The position numbers and the translations under genes are program-made. A DNA stretch of 64,000 nucleotides from DATEKX01 sp963726785 (GTDB lineage Bacteria > Acidobacteriota > Blastocatellia > UBA7656), in NCBI GenBank assembly GCA_963726785.1, contig CAVSDJ010000008.1, forward strand, positions 1,612,001-1,676,000. Direction: 5' to 3'. The notes under the pieces were generated by a model. It saw nothing but the letters and a program-made list of their open reading frames with translations. It ran no database searches and had not been told where the DNA came from. Below are positions 51,195-59,545 of this stretch, in pieces (positions within the stretch are counted from its first letter, which is position 1; each line of letters begins with the position of its first letter).

Positions 51195-51278
51195 CCACCC
51201 TTATATTAGACCGAACTAAAAGGCGCCCCCTTCATTTCCACCGGCGGCGCCTCAATTGGAGTCAACATTAAATAGTGG

Positions 51279-51307
51279 TTGACATCCTGTGATGCAATAC
51301 ATAATAT
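51279..51307 (+). promoter_or_regulatory. sigma-70 promoter upstream of marR gene
   Basis: TTGACA (51279-51284), 17-base spacer, TAATAT (51302-51307), pointing at the MarR gene 66 bases downstream. The leader contains A+T-rich half-palindromes that could serve as an autoregulatory operator. Confidence 0.75.
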
Positions 51308-51373
51308 AACCTGTAACCTTGCATTATACAACATAATTCGCCAAGTAGCTAGATGCAAGAAGAGGAGAAGTAG

Positions 51374-51877
51374 ATGTCTGCTGATGAGAAGTTAAGTGGT
51401 GCGGGGACTGATATTTATGAGCAATTAACGGCGGCTCGCAGTTATCTTCGAACGCTGGACGATTTTTATGCACGGGCGGCAGCCGCTCATAATACGACCT
51501 TCGAGCATTACCAGGTACTGTTGGCCGTCCACTGTCTGGGCGAGATAAGTCTGTCGCTCAGATCGCTGGCCGAGCATCTGGTTAGGGATAGGACGGCGAC
51601 CGGCCAGTTATGTAAACGTATGCAACAGCTAGGGCTTTTAGACCTGACCTATGAATCAAATTCACACAGGCCGCAGTTGCTGGTTTCGTTGAGCGAGCGC
51701 GGCAAAGAGGTTTTGAAAGCCATCACGGAAGATGGCCTGAGAAACCGCGATAGATACCTGATGTCTTTGCCGACTGACAAGCGGCACTATCTGGCCGAAG
51801 CAGTGCGGTTTTCCTGGCTCGAAGGGCTGGAAGAAGATATGGCTTTGCCACACGGGCAGAACCTGCTAGGTCATTAA
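51374..51877 (+). CDS. MarR-family transcriptional regulator
   Basis: A protein of 167 residues. A winged helix-turn-helix core at about 40-125 (TTFEHYQVLLAVHCLGEISLSLRSLAEHLVRDRTATGQLCKRMQQLGLLDLTYESNSHRPQLLVSLSERGKEVLKAI) with the MarR wing, flanked by dimerisation helices. GGAGAAGTAG precedes the ATG. The ligand is unknown. It is 30 bases upstream of the GH13 gene on the same strand, so it could control that enzyme or be co-transcribed with it. Confidence 0.88.
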   Translation: MSADEKLSGAGTDIYEQLTAARSYLRTLDDFYARAAAAHNTTFEHYQVLLAVHCLGEISLSLRSLAEHLVRDRTATGQLCKRMQQLGLLDLTYESNSHRPQLLVSLSERGKEVLKAITEDGLRNRDRYLMSLPTDKRHYLAEAVRFSWLEGLEEDMALPHGQNLLGH

Positions 51878-51907
51878 AAAAACTGTCTCCAGGTTGTTAA
51901 CCAAACA

Positions 51908-53314
51908 TTGCGAATCTACGAAATCAACGCGCGCGTGCGCTGCCGGAACTTTGACCAGATCACACAAGCCGAGTTGGATGAATTAGCCCGGCTCGGGTTC
52001 GATGCTGTTTGGCCGATGGGCGTATGGCAGATCAGCCCCGGCGCTTACAGAATATCGAAAATAATCTCCGAAGATTTTGAAGGCTCGCCTTACGCACTTC
52101 CCCGCTACAAATTCAATCGTTTCCTGGGTGGGAAGCAAAAGTTCGTCGCACTGACCAGACGCGCACACAAGGCTGGGCTTGCAGTGATTGTTGACTTCGT
52201 TTCAAACCACATGGCGATTGATTCGCCTTGGATTGACGAGCAGCCCGATCTATTCATTCGCAGCAACGCGGAAGCGCGAAAACAATCAACCGCTGAGTTC
52301 TTTCTTCACCCGTCAGGCGAAGTGATCGCCTTCGGACGCGACCCTTACTTCCCTCCCTGGCACGACACGGCGCAGCTTGATTACACCAACCCGAAATTGA
52401 GAGCGCGGATGATTGAAACGCTCAAATGGATAAGCCGGTATGCGGACGGCGTTCGCTGCGACATGGCCATGCTCGTGTTGAGAGATTACATACGCCGACA
52501 ATGGTATCCGCTCGTTTCCGATTCGTGGTTCGACGAGCGAATGCCCGGCGAGTTCTGGGACGAAGCCATCCGCGAAGTCAAAAGGGTGCGCCCCGATTTC
52601 AAATTCATCGCAGAAGCCTACTGGGACAAAGAACAGCAACTTCACGAACTCGGCTTCGATTTATCATACGAAAAGAAGGTTTATGACGGGCTGGTCGCGC
52701 TTAATGCTCAATCGGTCACCGAACGCCTCGTCAGGGGGACGGAGGCGCTGGGCAGTTCACTTTACTTCATTGAAAACCATGACGAGCCGCGCGCCGCTTC
52801 CGTATTCAATCATTCGCATAATCTGGCGGCTGCGGCGTTGATTCTTTCGCTGCCCGGTTCAATCTTGATTCACGAAGGCCAGATGGAAGGTAAACGCGAG
52901 AAGCTGCCTGTTCAAAGAATTGTGCCGCTGGTTGACGAGCCTGCCGATCTCAGGCTGAAACAGGCTTATTCGGAGATTCTCAAACTTACATCTGAAGATG
53001 TTTTCAAGAACGGAGATTTCCAACTCTTCGACACCGGCGTTTATGGCGTAGTCGCATTCATCAGGCGGAACGCAGAACGGACGGTCGTCTATCTCGGGCA
53101 GATTTCCGACGCGTGGCACAAGTTCAATTCTGTGCCTATTGATCTGACTCCGGTTGCGCGAGCCTTGACCGCGCAATCTCACCTGCAACTCACAAACCTG
53201 CTCACCTCCTCATCAATCACGACTGAAGGAAACAACGGCGCGTTTCACGCACAACTCAATCAACTGGCCGTTGAGACGGAAACCAACTTCTGTTTGCTCG
53301 AAGCGCGAAATTAG
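51908..53314 (+). CDS. GH13-family (alpha-amylase-like) glycosidase
   Basis: A protein of 468 residues with TTG start. A TIM-barrel of the GH13 clan without signal peptide, hence cytoplasmic. Conserved regions: VIVDFVSNHMA (region I), GVRCDMAML with nucleophile Asp185 (region II), FIAEAYWD with acid/base Glu236 (region III) and FIENHDEPRA with transition-state Asp292 (region IV). A C-terminal beta domain (about 385-468) follows. The N-terminus (MRIYEINARVRCRN) begins straight into the barrel. The substrate could be maltooligosaccharide or trehalose-related; the sequence does not settle it. Confidence 0.88.
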   Translation: MRIYEINARVRCRNFDQITQAELDELARLGFDAVWPMGVWQISPGAYRISKIISEDFEGSPYALPRYKFNRFLGGKQKFVALTRRAHKAGLAVIVDFVSNHMAIDSPWIDEQPDLFIRSNAEARKQSTAEFFLHPSGEVIAFGRDPYFPPWHDTAQLDYTNPKLRARMIETLKWISRYADGVRCDMAMLVLRDYIRRQWYPLVSDSWFDERMPGEFWDEAIREVKRVRPDFKFIAEAYWDKEQQLHELGFDLSYEKKVYDGLVALNAQSVTERLVRGTEALGSSLYFIENHDEPRAASVFNHSHNLAAAALILSLPGSILIHEGQMEGKREKLPVQRIVPLVDEPADLRLKQAYSEILKLTSEDVFKNGDFQLFDTGVYGVVAFIRRNAERTVVYLGQISDAWHKFNSVPIDLTPVARALTAQSHLQLTNLLTSSSITTEGNNGAFHAQLNQLAVETETNFCLLEARN

Positions 53315-53319
53315 CCTTT

Positions 53320-53348
53320 CTTGACAAGGTCGGACGTGGGGATTATAG
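53320..53348 (+). promoter_or_regulatory. sigma-70 promoter of hslV, near-leaderless
   Basis: TTGACA (53320-53325), 17-base spacer, TATAGT (53343-53348). The hslV ATG is only ten bases after the -10, so transcription would start about three bases before the start codon or at it, with no room for a Shine-Dalgarno sequence. Confidence 0.72.
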
Positions 53349-53357
53349 TCGCCATTT

Positions 53358-53924
53358 ATGCCGAAGAAGTATTTTCATAGCAGTGAAACAAGGCCGCGAG
53401 TGCACAGCACTACCATTCTTGCCGTGCGCAGAGATGATCGAGTTGTGGTCGCGGGCGATGGCCAGGTCTCTTTCGATAAGATCGTGATGAAATCAGGCGC
53501 GCGCAAAGTCCGCCGACTCTACAACGACAAAATCATCGCAGGGTTCGCAGGCTCAACCGCCGACGCGTTCACGTTGTTCTCCAGATTCGAGTCGAAGCTC
53601 GAACAGTATCACGGCCAGTTGCAACGCGCCGCAGTCGAGCTTGGTAAAGAGTGGCGAACAGATAAGTACCTGCGCCACCTCGAAGCCCTGTTGATAGTGG
53701 CAGACGACAAAGCTTCGCTTGTACTTTCAGGCGCGGGCGATGTGATAGAGCCTGATGATGGCGTGGTAGCCATAGGGTCGGGCGGCCCTTACGCTACGGC
53801 AGCCGCGCGCGCTTTGCTTCGCAACACAGAGATGTCCGCAAAAGAGATTGCCATCGAAGCGATGAAGATCGCCGGTGAAATTTGCATCTACACCAATTCA
53901 AATCTTGTGATCGAAGAGATATAA
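53358..53924 (+). CDS. hslV: ATP-dependent protease subunit HslV
   Basis: HslV, 188 residues, the proteolytic double-hexamer of HslVU. The catalytic N-terminal Thr lies in HSTTILAVRRDDRVVVAGDGQVSFDKIVMKS; here it would be Thr18, so a 17-residue N-terminal extension (PKKYFHSSETRPRVHS) has to be removed, compared with just the Met in E. coli. Later motifs: KVRRLYNDKIIAGFAGSTADAFTLFSRFESKLEQY, VLSGAGDVIEPDDGVVAIGSGGPYATAAARALL and EIAIEAMKIAGEICIYTNSNLVIEE. It is followed by hslU 49 bases later. A strong promoter lies right at its start. Confidence 0.94.
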   Translation: MPKKYFHSSETRPRVHSTTILAVRRDDRVVVAGDGQVSFDKIVMKSGARKVRRLYNDKIIAGFAGSTADAFTLFSRFESKLEQYHGQLQRAAVELGKEWRTDKYLRHLEALLIVADDKASLVLSGAGDVIEPDDGVVAIGSGGPYATAAARALLRNTEMSAKEIAIEAMKIAGEICIYTNSNLVIEEI

Positions 53925-53972
53925 TCTTTATCGTGAATCGGCGGCCTTAAAGGCCGCTTTCGAGATATTGTC

Positions 53973-55358
53973 ATGGTCATTTACTTATCAGGTGAAGTTA
54001 AAGACACTCCCCGACTCGACGAGATGACCCCGCGCCAGATCGTCGAGGAGTTGAACAAGTATGTCGTCGGCCAGCACGCCGCAAAGCGCGCCGTCGCAAT
54101 TGCCCTTCGCAATCGCATTCGCAGGCAGAAGCTGCCTACGGACATGGCCGAAGATGTCATACCGAAGAACATTATCATGATCGGTTCGACCGGCATCGGC
54201 AAAACAGAGATTGCCCGCCGCCTTGCGCGGTTATCAAATTCGCCTTTCTTGAAAGTCGAAGCGTCGAAGTTTACCGAAGTTGGTTACGTGGGCCGCGATG
54301 TCGAATCGATGATCCGCGATCTGGTCGAGATTGGCATTGACCTTGTGCGCGAAGAGAAGATCACAGAGATCGCCGACAAAGCGGAGCAAAACGCCGAAGA
54401 ACGCATACTCGATTTGCTGTTGCCGCGAACGAAACAAATGGAAGAACCGGAAGGCGATTCTTCCTTTGAAGCATTCGAGCGCACGCGCGAAAAACTCCGC
54501 CAGCAGTTGCGCGAAGGCCGGTTGAACGCGCGCATAGTCGAGCTTGAAATACAGGAGCGATCAGGGCCGGGCCATTTTGAAATCTACACGCCGCAGGGCA
54601 TCGAAGAGATGGACATAAACCTGCGCGATATGTTCCCTAACATGTTCGGGAACCGGCCTAAGATGCGCAAGATGCGCGTTGATGAGGCGATGGAATACCT
54701 GACTCAAGAGGAAGAGCAAAAGCTGATTGACATGGATCAGGTTGCGCGAACGGCTATCGAGCGCGTCGAATCATCGGGCATCATCTTCCTTGACGAAATT
54801 GACAAGATCGCGGGGCGCGAGGGGGGACAGGGGCCGGACGTTTCACGCGAAGGCGTGCAGCGCGATATTCTGCCCATAGTCGAAGGCACAACCGTCAACA
54901 CCAGGTACGGGATGGTGAAGACCGATCACATACTCTTCGTCGCGGCTGGCGCGTTCCACGTTTCAAAGCCGTCGGATTTGATACCGGAACTTCAAGGGCG
55001 CTTCCCCATTCGCGTCGAGTTGAAGCCTCTTACAGTCGAAGATTTCAAGCGCATACTCACAGAGCCTAAGAACTCGCTCACGCGACAATACGAAGCTCTG
55101 CTCGGCACCGAAGGCATTAACATCAAATTCACAGAAGAAGCTGTTGACTCCATCGCGCGATTCGCGTTTTCCGTAAACGAGCAAACCGAAGACATAGGCG
55201 CGCGGCGGCTTCACACCATCATGGAGACGCTGCTGGACGAGTACTCGTTTGAAGGCCCGGACCTCAAAGAAAAGGACGTGGTGATTGACGCAGCCTACGT
55301 CCAAAAACAACTGGCGGAAATAGTAAAGAACGAAGACCTCAGCCGGTATATCCTGTGA
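53973..55358 (+). CDS. hslU: ATP-dependent protease ATPase subunit HslU
   Basis: HslU, 461 residues, the AAA+ unfoldase ring of HslVU. N-terminal LDEMTPRQIVEELNKYVVGQHAAKRAVAIALRNRIRRQKL; Walker A GSTGIGKTE (canonical members have GPTGVGKTE); EASKFTEVGYVGRDVE (pore loop); I-domain (about 115-250); Walker B GIIFLDEIDKIA; sensor and arginine-finger region GRFPIRVELKPLT; C-terminal EDIGARRLHTIMETLL and the tail ending LSRYIL that docks into HslV. Overlaps the next gene by GTGA. Confidence 0.96.
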   Translation: MVIYLSGEVKDTPRLDEMTPRQIVEELNKYVVGQHAAKRAVAIALRNRIRRQKLPTDMAEDVIPKNIIMIGSTGIGKTEIARRLARLSNSPFLKVEASKFTEVGYVGRDVESMIRDLVEIGIDLVREEKITEIADKAEQNAEERILDLLLPRTKQMEEPEGDSSFEAFERTREKLRQQLREGRLNARIVELEIQERSGPGHFEIYTPQGIEEMDINLRDMFPNMFGNRPKMRKMRVDEAMEYLTQEEEQKLIDMDQVARTAIERVESSGIIFLDEIDKIAGREGGQGPDVSREGVQRDILPIVEGTTVNTRYGMVKTDHILFVAAGAFHVSKPSDLIPELQGRFPIRVELKPLTVEDFKRILTEPKNSLTRQYEALLGTEGINIKFTEEAVDSIARFAFSVNEQTEDIGARRLHTIMETLLDEYSFEGPDLKEKDVVIDAAYVQKQLAEIVKNEDLSRYIL

Positions 55359-56473
55359 AGCTCAAGCAGCGAGATGTTTGCTTTCTCATCTGCGCCGCGC
55401 TCATCTTAGCCGTGCTCACCTTATCGGCTTGCGGCAAAGTCGGTGCGCCGGTTCCGCCCGCTCGCATCACTGAACGAACCTCTGATCTTTCGGCCATTCA
55501 GCGCGGCGGCAAGATTGTCCTTTCATGGCCCGCGCCTCCTCTCGGCGCTAAAGAAGAAAGTCGCTCTTACATTGCGCGAGCCTATGTTTACCGCCTGGAC
55601 GAACAGCGAGACCAGGAGCCTGTGCTTGATCCTGACGACTACGAAGAGCTGGCGCAAGTGATTGGCTACCTCGACCGCGCAACGATTGAAGCTCAGGTCA
55701 AACAACTGGGGCATCTGGAATTCAACGATGCAGTGAATCTGGGCGACCAAAAAACCCTGGCCAACCGCAGGCTGCGCTATGCCGTGCGCTATTCGAACAA
55801 GCGCGACCAACCCTCCATGTTTTCAAACACTGTGGCGCTTGAGCCGTCGCCCGGCATCGCGCTTCCGCCCGGTGGATTAAAAGTTACAGATAAAACGCAG
55901 GATGCGATAACTCTTTCGTGGAATGTGCCTGAATCGAATGTCGACGGCTCGCAACCTGCCACGGTTGTCGGCTACAACATCTATCGCCGCAACGCGAAGA
56001 AGAATGCAGTGGGCAGCCCGCTCAACTCCGAGCCGCTTGCCGACACGACTTTCGTTGATAGTAAGTTTCAATACCAGGTGGATTATGTCTATTTCGTTCG
56101 CGCGCTTTCGCAAGGCGTGAACGGATTGATCGAGAGCGCCGACGGCGAGCGGCTCGCCTTCACGCCCGTTGATACTTTCCCGCCTTCAACGCCTGATCCG
56201 GTCACGCTCGCATCTTCCAACGGAACTATCAGTTTGTTCTGGCCCAGCAACCCTGAGCGCGATGTAGTTGGGTATAATGTTTATCGCGCAAGCACGGACT
56301 CCGCGCCCGACAAAGATTGGCTGAAGCTGACCGCTCAACCCATTACGACTGTGACTTATCGCGATGACCGCGTGACAATTGATCAGGTTTATTACTATAA
56401 AGTGTCTGCGATTGATCGCTTCAACAATGAGAGCAAGCCGTCGCGCGTCGTAAGCGAGACCGCGCATCCATAG
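55355..56473 (+). CDS. lipoprotein with fibronectin type III-like domains
   Basis: A protein of 372 residues with GTG start overlapping the hslU stop (GTGA). A lipoprotein signal (FLICAALILAVLTLSACGK) has its lipobox Cys at about residue 26. The mature protein has three Fn3-like beta-sandwiches: about 55-170, 170-275 (LKVTDKTQDAITLSWNVPES...VVGYNIYRRNAKK) and 280-372 (DPVTLASSNGTISLFWPSNPERDVVGYNVYRAST...VYYYKVSAIDRFNNESKPSRVVSETA). It would sit in the periplasm or outer membrane. The overlap with hslU suggests co-transcription; such lipoproteins are common next to hslU in acidobacteria, role unknown. Confidence 0.82.
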   Translation: MKLKQRDVCFLICAALILAVLTLSACGKVGAPVPPARITERTSDLSAIQRGGKIVLSWPAPPLGAKEESRSYIARAYVYRLDEQRDQEPVLDPDDYEELAQVIGYLDRATIEAQVKQLGHLEFNDAVNLGDQKTLANRRLRYAVRYSNKRDQPSMFSNTVALEPSPGIALPPGGLKVTDKTQDAITLSWNVPESNVDGSQPATVVGYNIYRRNAKKNAVGSPLNSEPLADTTFVDSKFQYQVDYVYFVRALSQGVNGLIESADGERLAFTPVDTFPPSTPDPVTLASSNGTISLFWPSNPERDVVGYNVYRASTDSAPDKDWLKLTAQPITTVTYRDDRVTIDQVYYYKVSAIDRFNNESKPSRVVSETAHP

Positions 56474-56543
56474 CTGGCGCAAGCAACAGTTGAACTGTTA
56501 ATTTAGCTTAAAGCAATCATTCAAATCTCTGGGAGGGGACTCG

Positions 56544-57824
56544 ATGAGTTTGAGGCGCGTGGTTGTCACAGGACTTGGAGCCGTCAGCCCAAACGGCATA
56601 GGTCAAGAGGCATATTGGAAAGCGACTGCAAATGGCGTGAGCGGCACAGGGCCGATCACTCTGTTTGATGCTTCGAAGCTCTCGTGCAAGGTCGCAGCCG
56701 AAGTCACCGATTTCGACTTCGACCGATACATCTCAAAAAAAGACAAAGACCGCGTGCAGCGCGCAGTGCCTATGGCGTTCTTCGCCACCGAAGAGGCTGC
56801 CGAAGACGCAGGACTGAACTTTGAAAACCTTTCAGAGCTTGAGCGCGAAGGCGTTGGCGTAGTAATCGGCACAGGCGCGGGCGGCATAGAATTCGCCGAG
56901 CGACAGTACAAACAATATTACGACCGAGGCGACCACGATGCCGCTTATCGCCGCGTCAGCCCTTATTCAATCGTCGCATCATTCGTCGGGATGCTTTCGA
57001 GCGAAATCAACATGCACTTTCGCCTTCACGGTATGAGCCACGTCGTCTCGACCGGCTGCACAAGCTCGACCGATGCAATGGGCTATGCGTGGAACAGTAT
57101 TCGACTCGGACAGATTGACACGATAGTTTCAGGCGGAGTCGAGGCCTGCATCACGTTCGGGCTGATGACTGCTTTCTGCCGAATGGGAACCGTCACGACG
57201 AAATCAAACGAGCAACCCGCTCGCGCATCGCGCCCGTTCAACGTTGACAGAGACGGCTTCGTCTTAGGCGAGGGCGCGTGGATTTTGATTTTTGAAGAGC
57301 TTGAGCACGCGCTTCGACGCAATGCTAAGATTTACGCTGAAGTGGTCGGCTACGCTTCGACCTGCGATGCTTATCATCGCGTGCAGATTGCGCCCACAGG
57401 CCATGACGCCGCGCGAGCGATGCGAATGGCGGTCGAAGGCGCGGGCCTTAGGATGGACGAGATTGATTATCTCAACCTGCACGGCACTGCGACAAAGATA
57501 AACGACCGCACGGAATCTGCAGCCGTGCGAATGGCTTTCGGCGACCACGCGCGACAGGTTCCCGCCAGTTCCACAAAATCAATGATCGGCCACCCGCAAG
57601 GAGCGTCAGGCGCGGCAAGCGTCGTGGCCACGCTGATGGCCATGCAACACGGGTTTGCGCCGCCCACTATCAACCTCGAATCGCCCGACCCTGATTGTGA
57701 TTTAGATTATGTGCCGAATACTGGCCGCGAAGTTCGCATTGATACGGCGCTGTGCAATTGCATAGCATTCGGCTCGAAAAACTCTGCGCTAGTGTTCAAG
57801 AAGTACGAGCACGCGGAAAGCTGA
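56544..57824 (+). CDS. beta-ketoacyl-ACP synthase II-type enzyme (FabF-like)
   Basis: A protein of 426 residues with the thiolase-fold KAS II pattern: RRVVVTGLGAVSPNGIG at the N-terminus, the active-site Cys172 in VSTGCTSSTDAM, His313 in NLHGTATKINDRTE and His350 in SMIGHPQGASGA, the Cys-His-His triad, and GSKNSALVFKKYE at the end. GHPQGASG replaces the usual GHLLGAAG and ATKIND the usual STPLND, so it is a FabF-related paralogue and may serve a special acyl-chain or polyketide-type pathway rather than the main cycle. No acyl carrier protein is nearby. Good ribosome-binding site (GGGAGGGG). Confidence 0.88.
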   Translation: MSLRRVVVTGLGAVSPNGIGQEAYWKATANGVSGTGPITLFDASKLSCKVAAEVTDFDFDRYISKKDKDRVQRAVPMAFFATEEAAEDAGLNFENLSELEREGVGVVIGTGAGGIEFAERQYKQYYDRGDHDAAYRRVSPYSIVASFVGMLSSEINMHFRLHGMSHVVSTGCTSSTDAMGYAWNSIRLGQIDTIVSGGVEACITFGLMTAFCRMGTVTTKSNEQPARASRPFNVDRDGFVLGEGAWILIFEELEHALRRNAKIYAEVVGYASTCDAYHRVQIAPTGHDAARAMRMAVEGAGLRMDEIDYLNLHGTATKINDRTESAAVRMAFGDHARQVPASSTKSMIGHPQGASGAASVVATLMAMQHGFAPPTINLESPDPDCDLDYVPNTGREVRIDTALCNCIAFGSKNSALVFKKYEHAES

Positions 57825-57869
57825 ATCTTCGTTCGTGTTTCATACGCCGCATAGTAATACAGCCACGAA

Positions 57870-57920
57870 TTGCACGAATGTTTACGAATAAACACGAACT
57901 ATTTGTAAATATTCGTGCAG
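57870..57920. repeat. short inverted repeat (CACGAAT type)
   Basis: TTGCACGAATGTTTAC (57870-57885) pairs with GTAAATATTCGTGCAG (57905-57920) with two mismatches, in the 230-base gap between the KAS gene and YceI. It has no coding capacity and resembles common dispersed CACGAAT intergenic repeats. Confidence 0.55.
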
Positions 57921-58056
57921 CTCGCGGTTGCTTCAATTCTTCGATTCCCGGCACGCCTGTTGCACCTATACAATTGAATGAATTCATGACCTCACGCTGA
58001 GTTCACAAGAGATATTCACCCGGACGCCTAATTAATCAAGAATGGAGGTGGCAGAA

Positions 58057-58431
58057 ATGAGATTCAGATTAGCATTTTTGCCCTTATTAATGGCGCTCGT
58101 GATTTTCTCAATTATTGGTGCGCGGGAACAGACGAGCGCATCGCAAGAGATCGCAGCGGCAAACGTAACGGCACATAATGACGCAAGCAATCCTGGTCAG
58201 ACAACAGCCCGCTACAGAATCGTGCCCGATCAGAGTCAATTCATGGTCGAAGCATATTCCGGCGGCCTGCTCTGGTTTATGGGGCACACTCATCATTTTG
58301 CAGTCAGAAATTTCACAGGCGAAGCGCAGGTTTCTCCTGAAATGCTTGAACCGGCTTCGCTTAGCTTACAGTCAAAACAGACTCGCTCGAAGAAACGGGA
58401 AAGGATTTTACAGAAGAGCAGAAAAAGATAA
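58057..58431 (+). CDS. YceI-family protein, N-terminal part (frameshifted)
   Basis: Start ATG 58057 after GGAGGTGGCAGAA. Signal peptide MRFRLAFLPLLMALVIFSIIGA. It then reads ARYRIVPDQSQFMVEAYSGGLLWFMGHTHHFAVRNFTGEAQVSPEMLEPASLSL, the first strands of a YceI lipocalin-like barrel, which binds isoprenoid-type lipids in the periplasm. After SLSL the frame is lost; TVKTDSLEETGKDFTEEQKKIINEGARKEVLQADNYPEI continues in another frame. A missing base near 58367 (AGC-CTT-ACA-GTC expected) explains it. Confidence 0.85.
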   Translation: MRFRLAFLPLLMALVIFSIIGAREQTSASQEIAAANVTAHNDASNPGQTTARYRIVPDQSQFMVEAYSGGLLWFMGHTHHFAVRNFTGEAQVSPEMLEPASLSLQSKQTRSKKRERILQKSRKR

Positions 58432-58454
58432 TCAATGAAGGCGCGCGCAAAGAA

Positions 58455-58754
58455 GTGCTTCAAGCCGATAACTATCCTGAGATTGTTTTCAAAAGCACAG
58501 ATGTTAAAACAAAAAAGGGTGGCGGCGATAAATTTGAAGCTGAAATCGGCGGCGACCTGACCCTGCACGGCGTGACTCGTCACATAGTAATTCCCGCGCA
58601 GGTGACATTCAACAGAGACTCTTTTCGCGCAAGCGGAGAGTTTTCGATCAATCGCAGCGATTACGGAGTGAAGACACATTCAATCAAAGGCGGCTTGGTT
58701 CGAGTCAGAGACAAGGTGAAATTCACCTTCGACATTCTGGCAAATAAATTTTGA
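58455..58754 (+). CDS. YceI-family protein, C-terminal part
   Basis: The second half of the barrel: LQADNYPEIVFKSTDVKTKKGGGDKFEAEIGGDLTLHGVTRHIVIPAQVTFNRDSFRASGEFSINRSDYGVKTHSIKGGLVRVRDKVKFTFDI, the conserved YceI LTLHGVTR and SINRSDYG motifs. It has no start signal of its own; coding in this frame begins upstream near 58367, so it belongs with the preceding frame as one gene of about 230 residues. Confidence 0.85.
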   Translation: MLQADNYPEIVFKSTDVKTKKGGGDKFEAEIGGDLTLHGVTRHIVIPAQVTFNRDSFRASGEFSINRSDYGVKTHSIKGGLVRVRDKVKFTFDILANKF

Positions 58755-58788
58755 GCGTCTTTGAAAACGAACAAGGAGGTTAATGGTT

Positions 58789-59268
58789 ATGTTAGACCAA
58801 AGAGCGATTTCGCAAATCAATTATGATTGGCAATCCGAAGCACGAGTCGAGCATCCTGCTCACCGTGAATGCGCTTATGCACTGCTGCGTTCAACTTTAG
58901 GCATCGTGTTTCTGGTTGCAGGTGTAGGTAAGTTCATGATGGGCATCGGCACTTTCGTTTCCGGCCTGCAAGAAGAATTCGCGGGCAAGCTTCCGTCGGC
59001 TCTGGTCGCGCCCTTTGGCTATGCGCTGCCTTTTCTGGAAGTAGCAATAGGCTTGATGCTCGTGGCTGGTCTGTTCAACTACTTCGGCTCGGTGCTGGCC
59101 GGACTGCTGATGATCGTGCTTACGTTCGGGATGTTGATCAAAGGCGATGCAGCAACTGTGGCGCACAATCTGTCATATTCAGTAATAATCTTTTTGCTGA
59201 TATGGTTCGCCAATTACAACGGTTATTCGCTTGATAGGCTTATGCACGGCAGAAAAGGCGTGCATTGA
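58789..59268 (+). CDS. DoxX-family membrane protein
   Basis: A 159-residue protein, start ATG 58789 (AAGGAGG nine bases upstream; the ATG two codons earlier is too close to it). Four hydrophobic helices (about 37-55, 78-95, 100-122, 128-145) and the family's ALLRSTLGIVFLVAGVGKFMMG and GYALPFLEVAIGLMLVAGLFNYFGSVLAGLLMIVL motifs. DoxX proteins are small inner-membrane proteins with a thiol-redox or quinone-linked role in a few species. It follows YceI closely (34 bases), suggesting one transcript. Confidence 0.88.
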   Translation: MLDQRAISQINYDWQSEARVEHPAHRECAYALLRSTLGIVFLVAGVGKFMMGIGTFVSGLQEEFAGKLPSALVAPFGYALPFLEVAIGLMLVAGLFNYFGSVLAGLLMIVLTFGMLIKGDAATVAHNLSYSVIIFLLIWFANYNGYSLDRLMHGRKGVH

Positions 59269-59295
59269 GCCTTGCATCGGTTAGACAACAAATCC

Positions 59296-59335
59296 TGCAG
59301 TATAGAGCCGATCATTTGACCGACTCTATACTGCA
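59296..59335 (+). terminator. 12-bp perfect hairpin after doxX-like gene
   Basis: TGCAGTATAGAG (59296-59307) and CTCTATACTGCA (59324-59335) around a 16-base loop, 27 bases after the stop. There is no T-tract; a terminator is inferred from position. Confidence 0.55.
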
Positions 59336-59545
59336 AAGAAATCATTGCGGCGATTTGTCTTTATTCAATACGTGTCGTCACAATTCAATACTTGCTTCTC
59401 AGATCAATTCGCGCGCCTTGTCCTGTGAATCTGTCAATTGATAGAATTTTCAATCTCATACTCAGCCTGAAAATGCTGGCACGCGCTTTGCCAAAATATC
59501 TGGTGAATATAAAGCTCGATGAGCTTTAAGCAGAATGGAGAGGCG

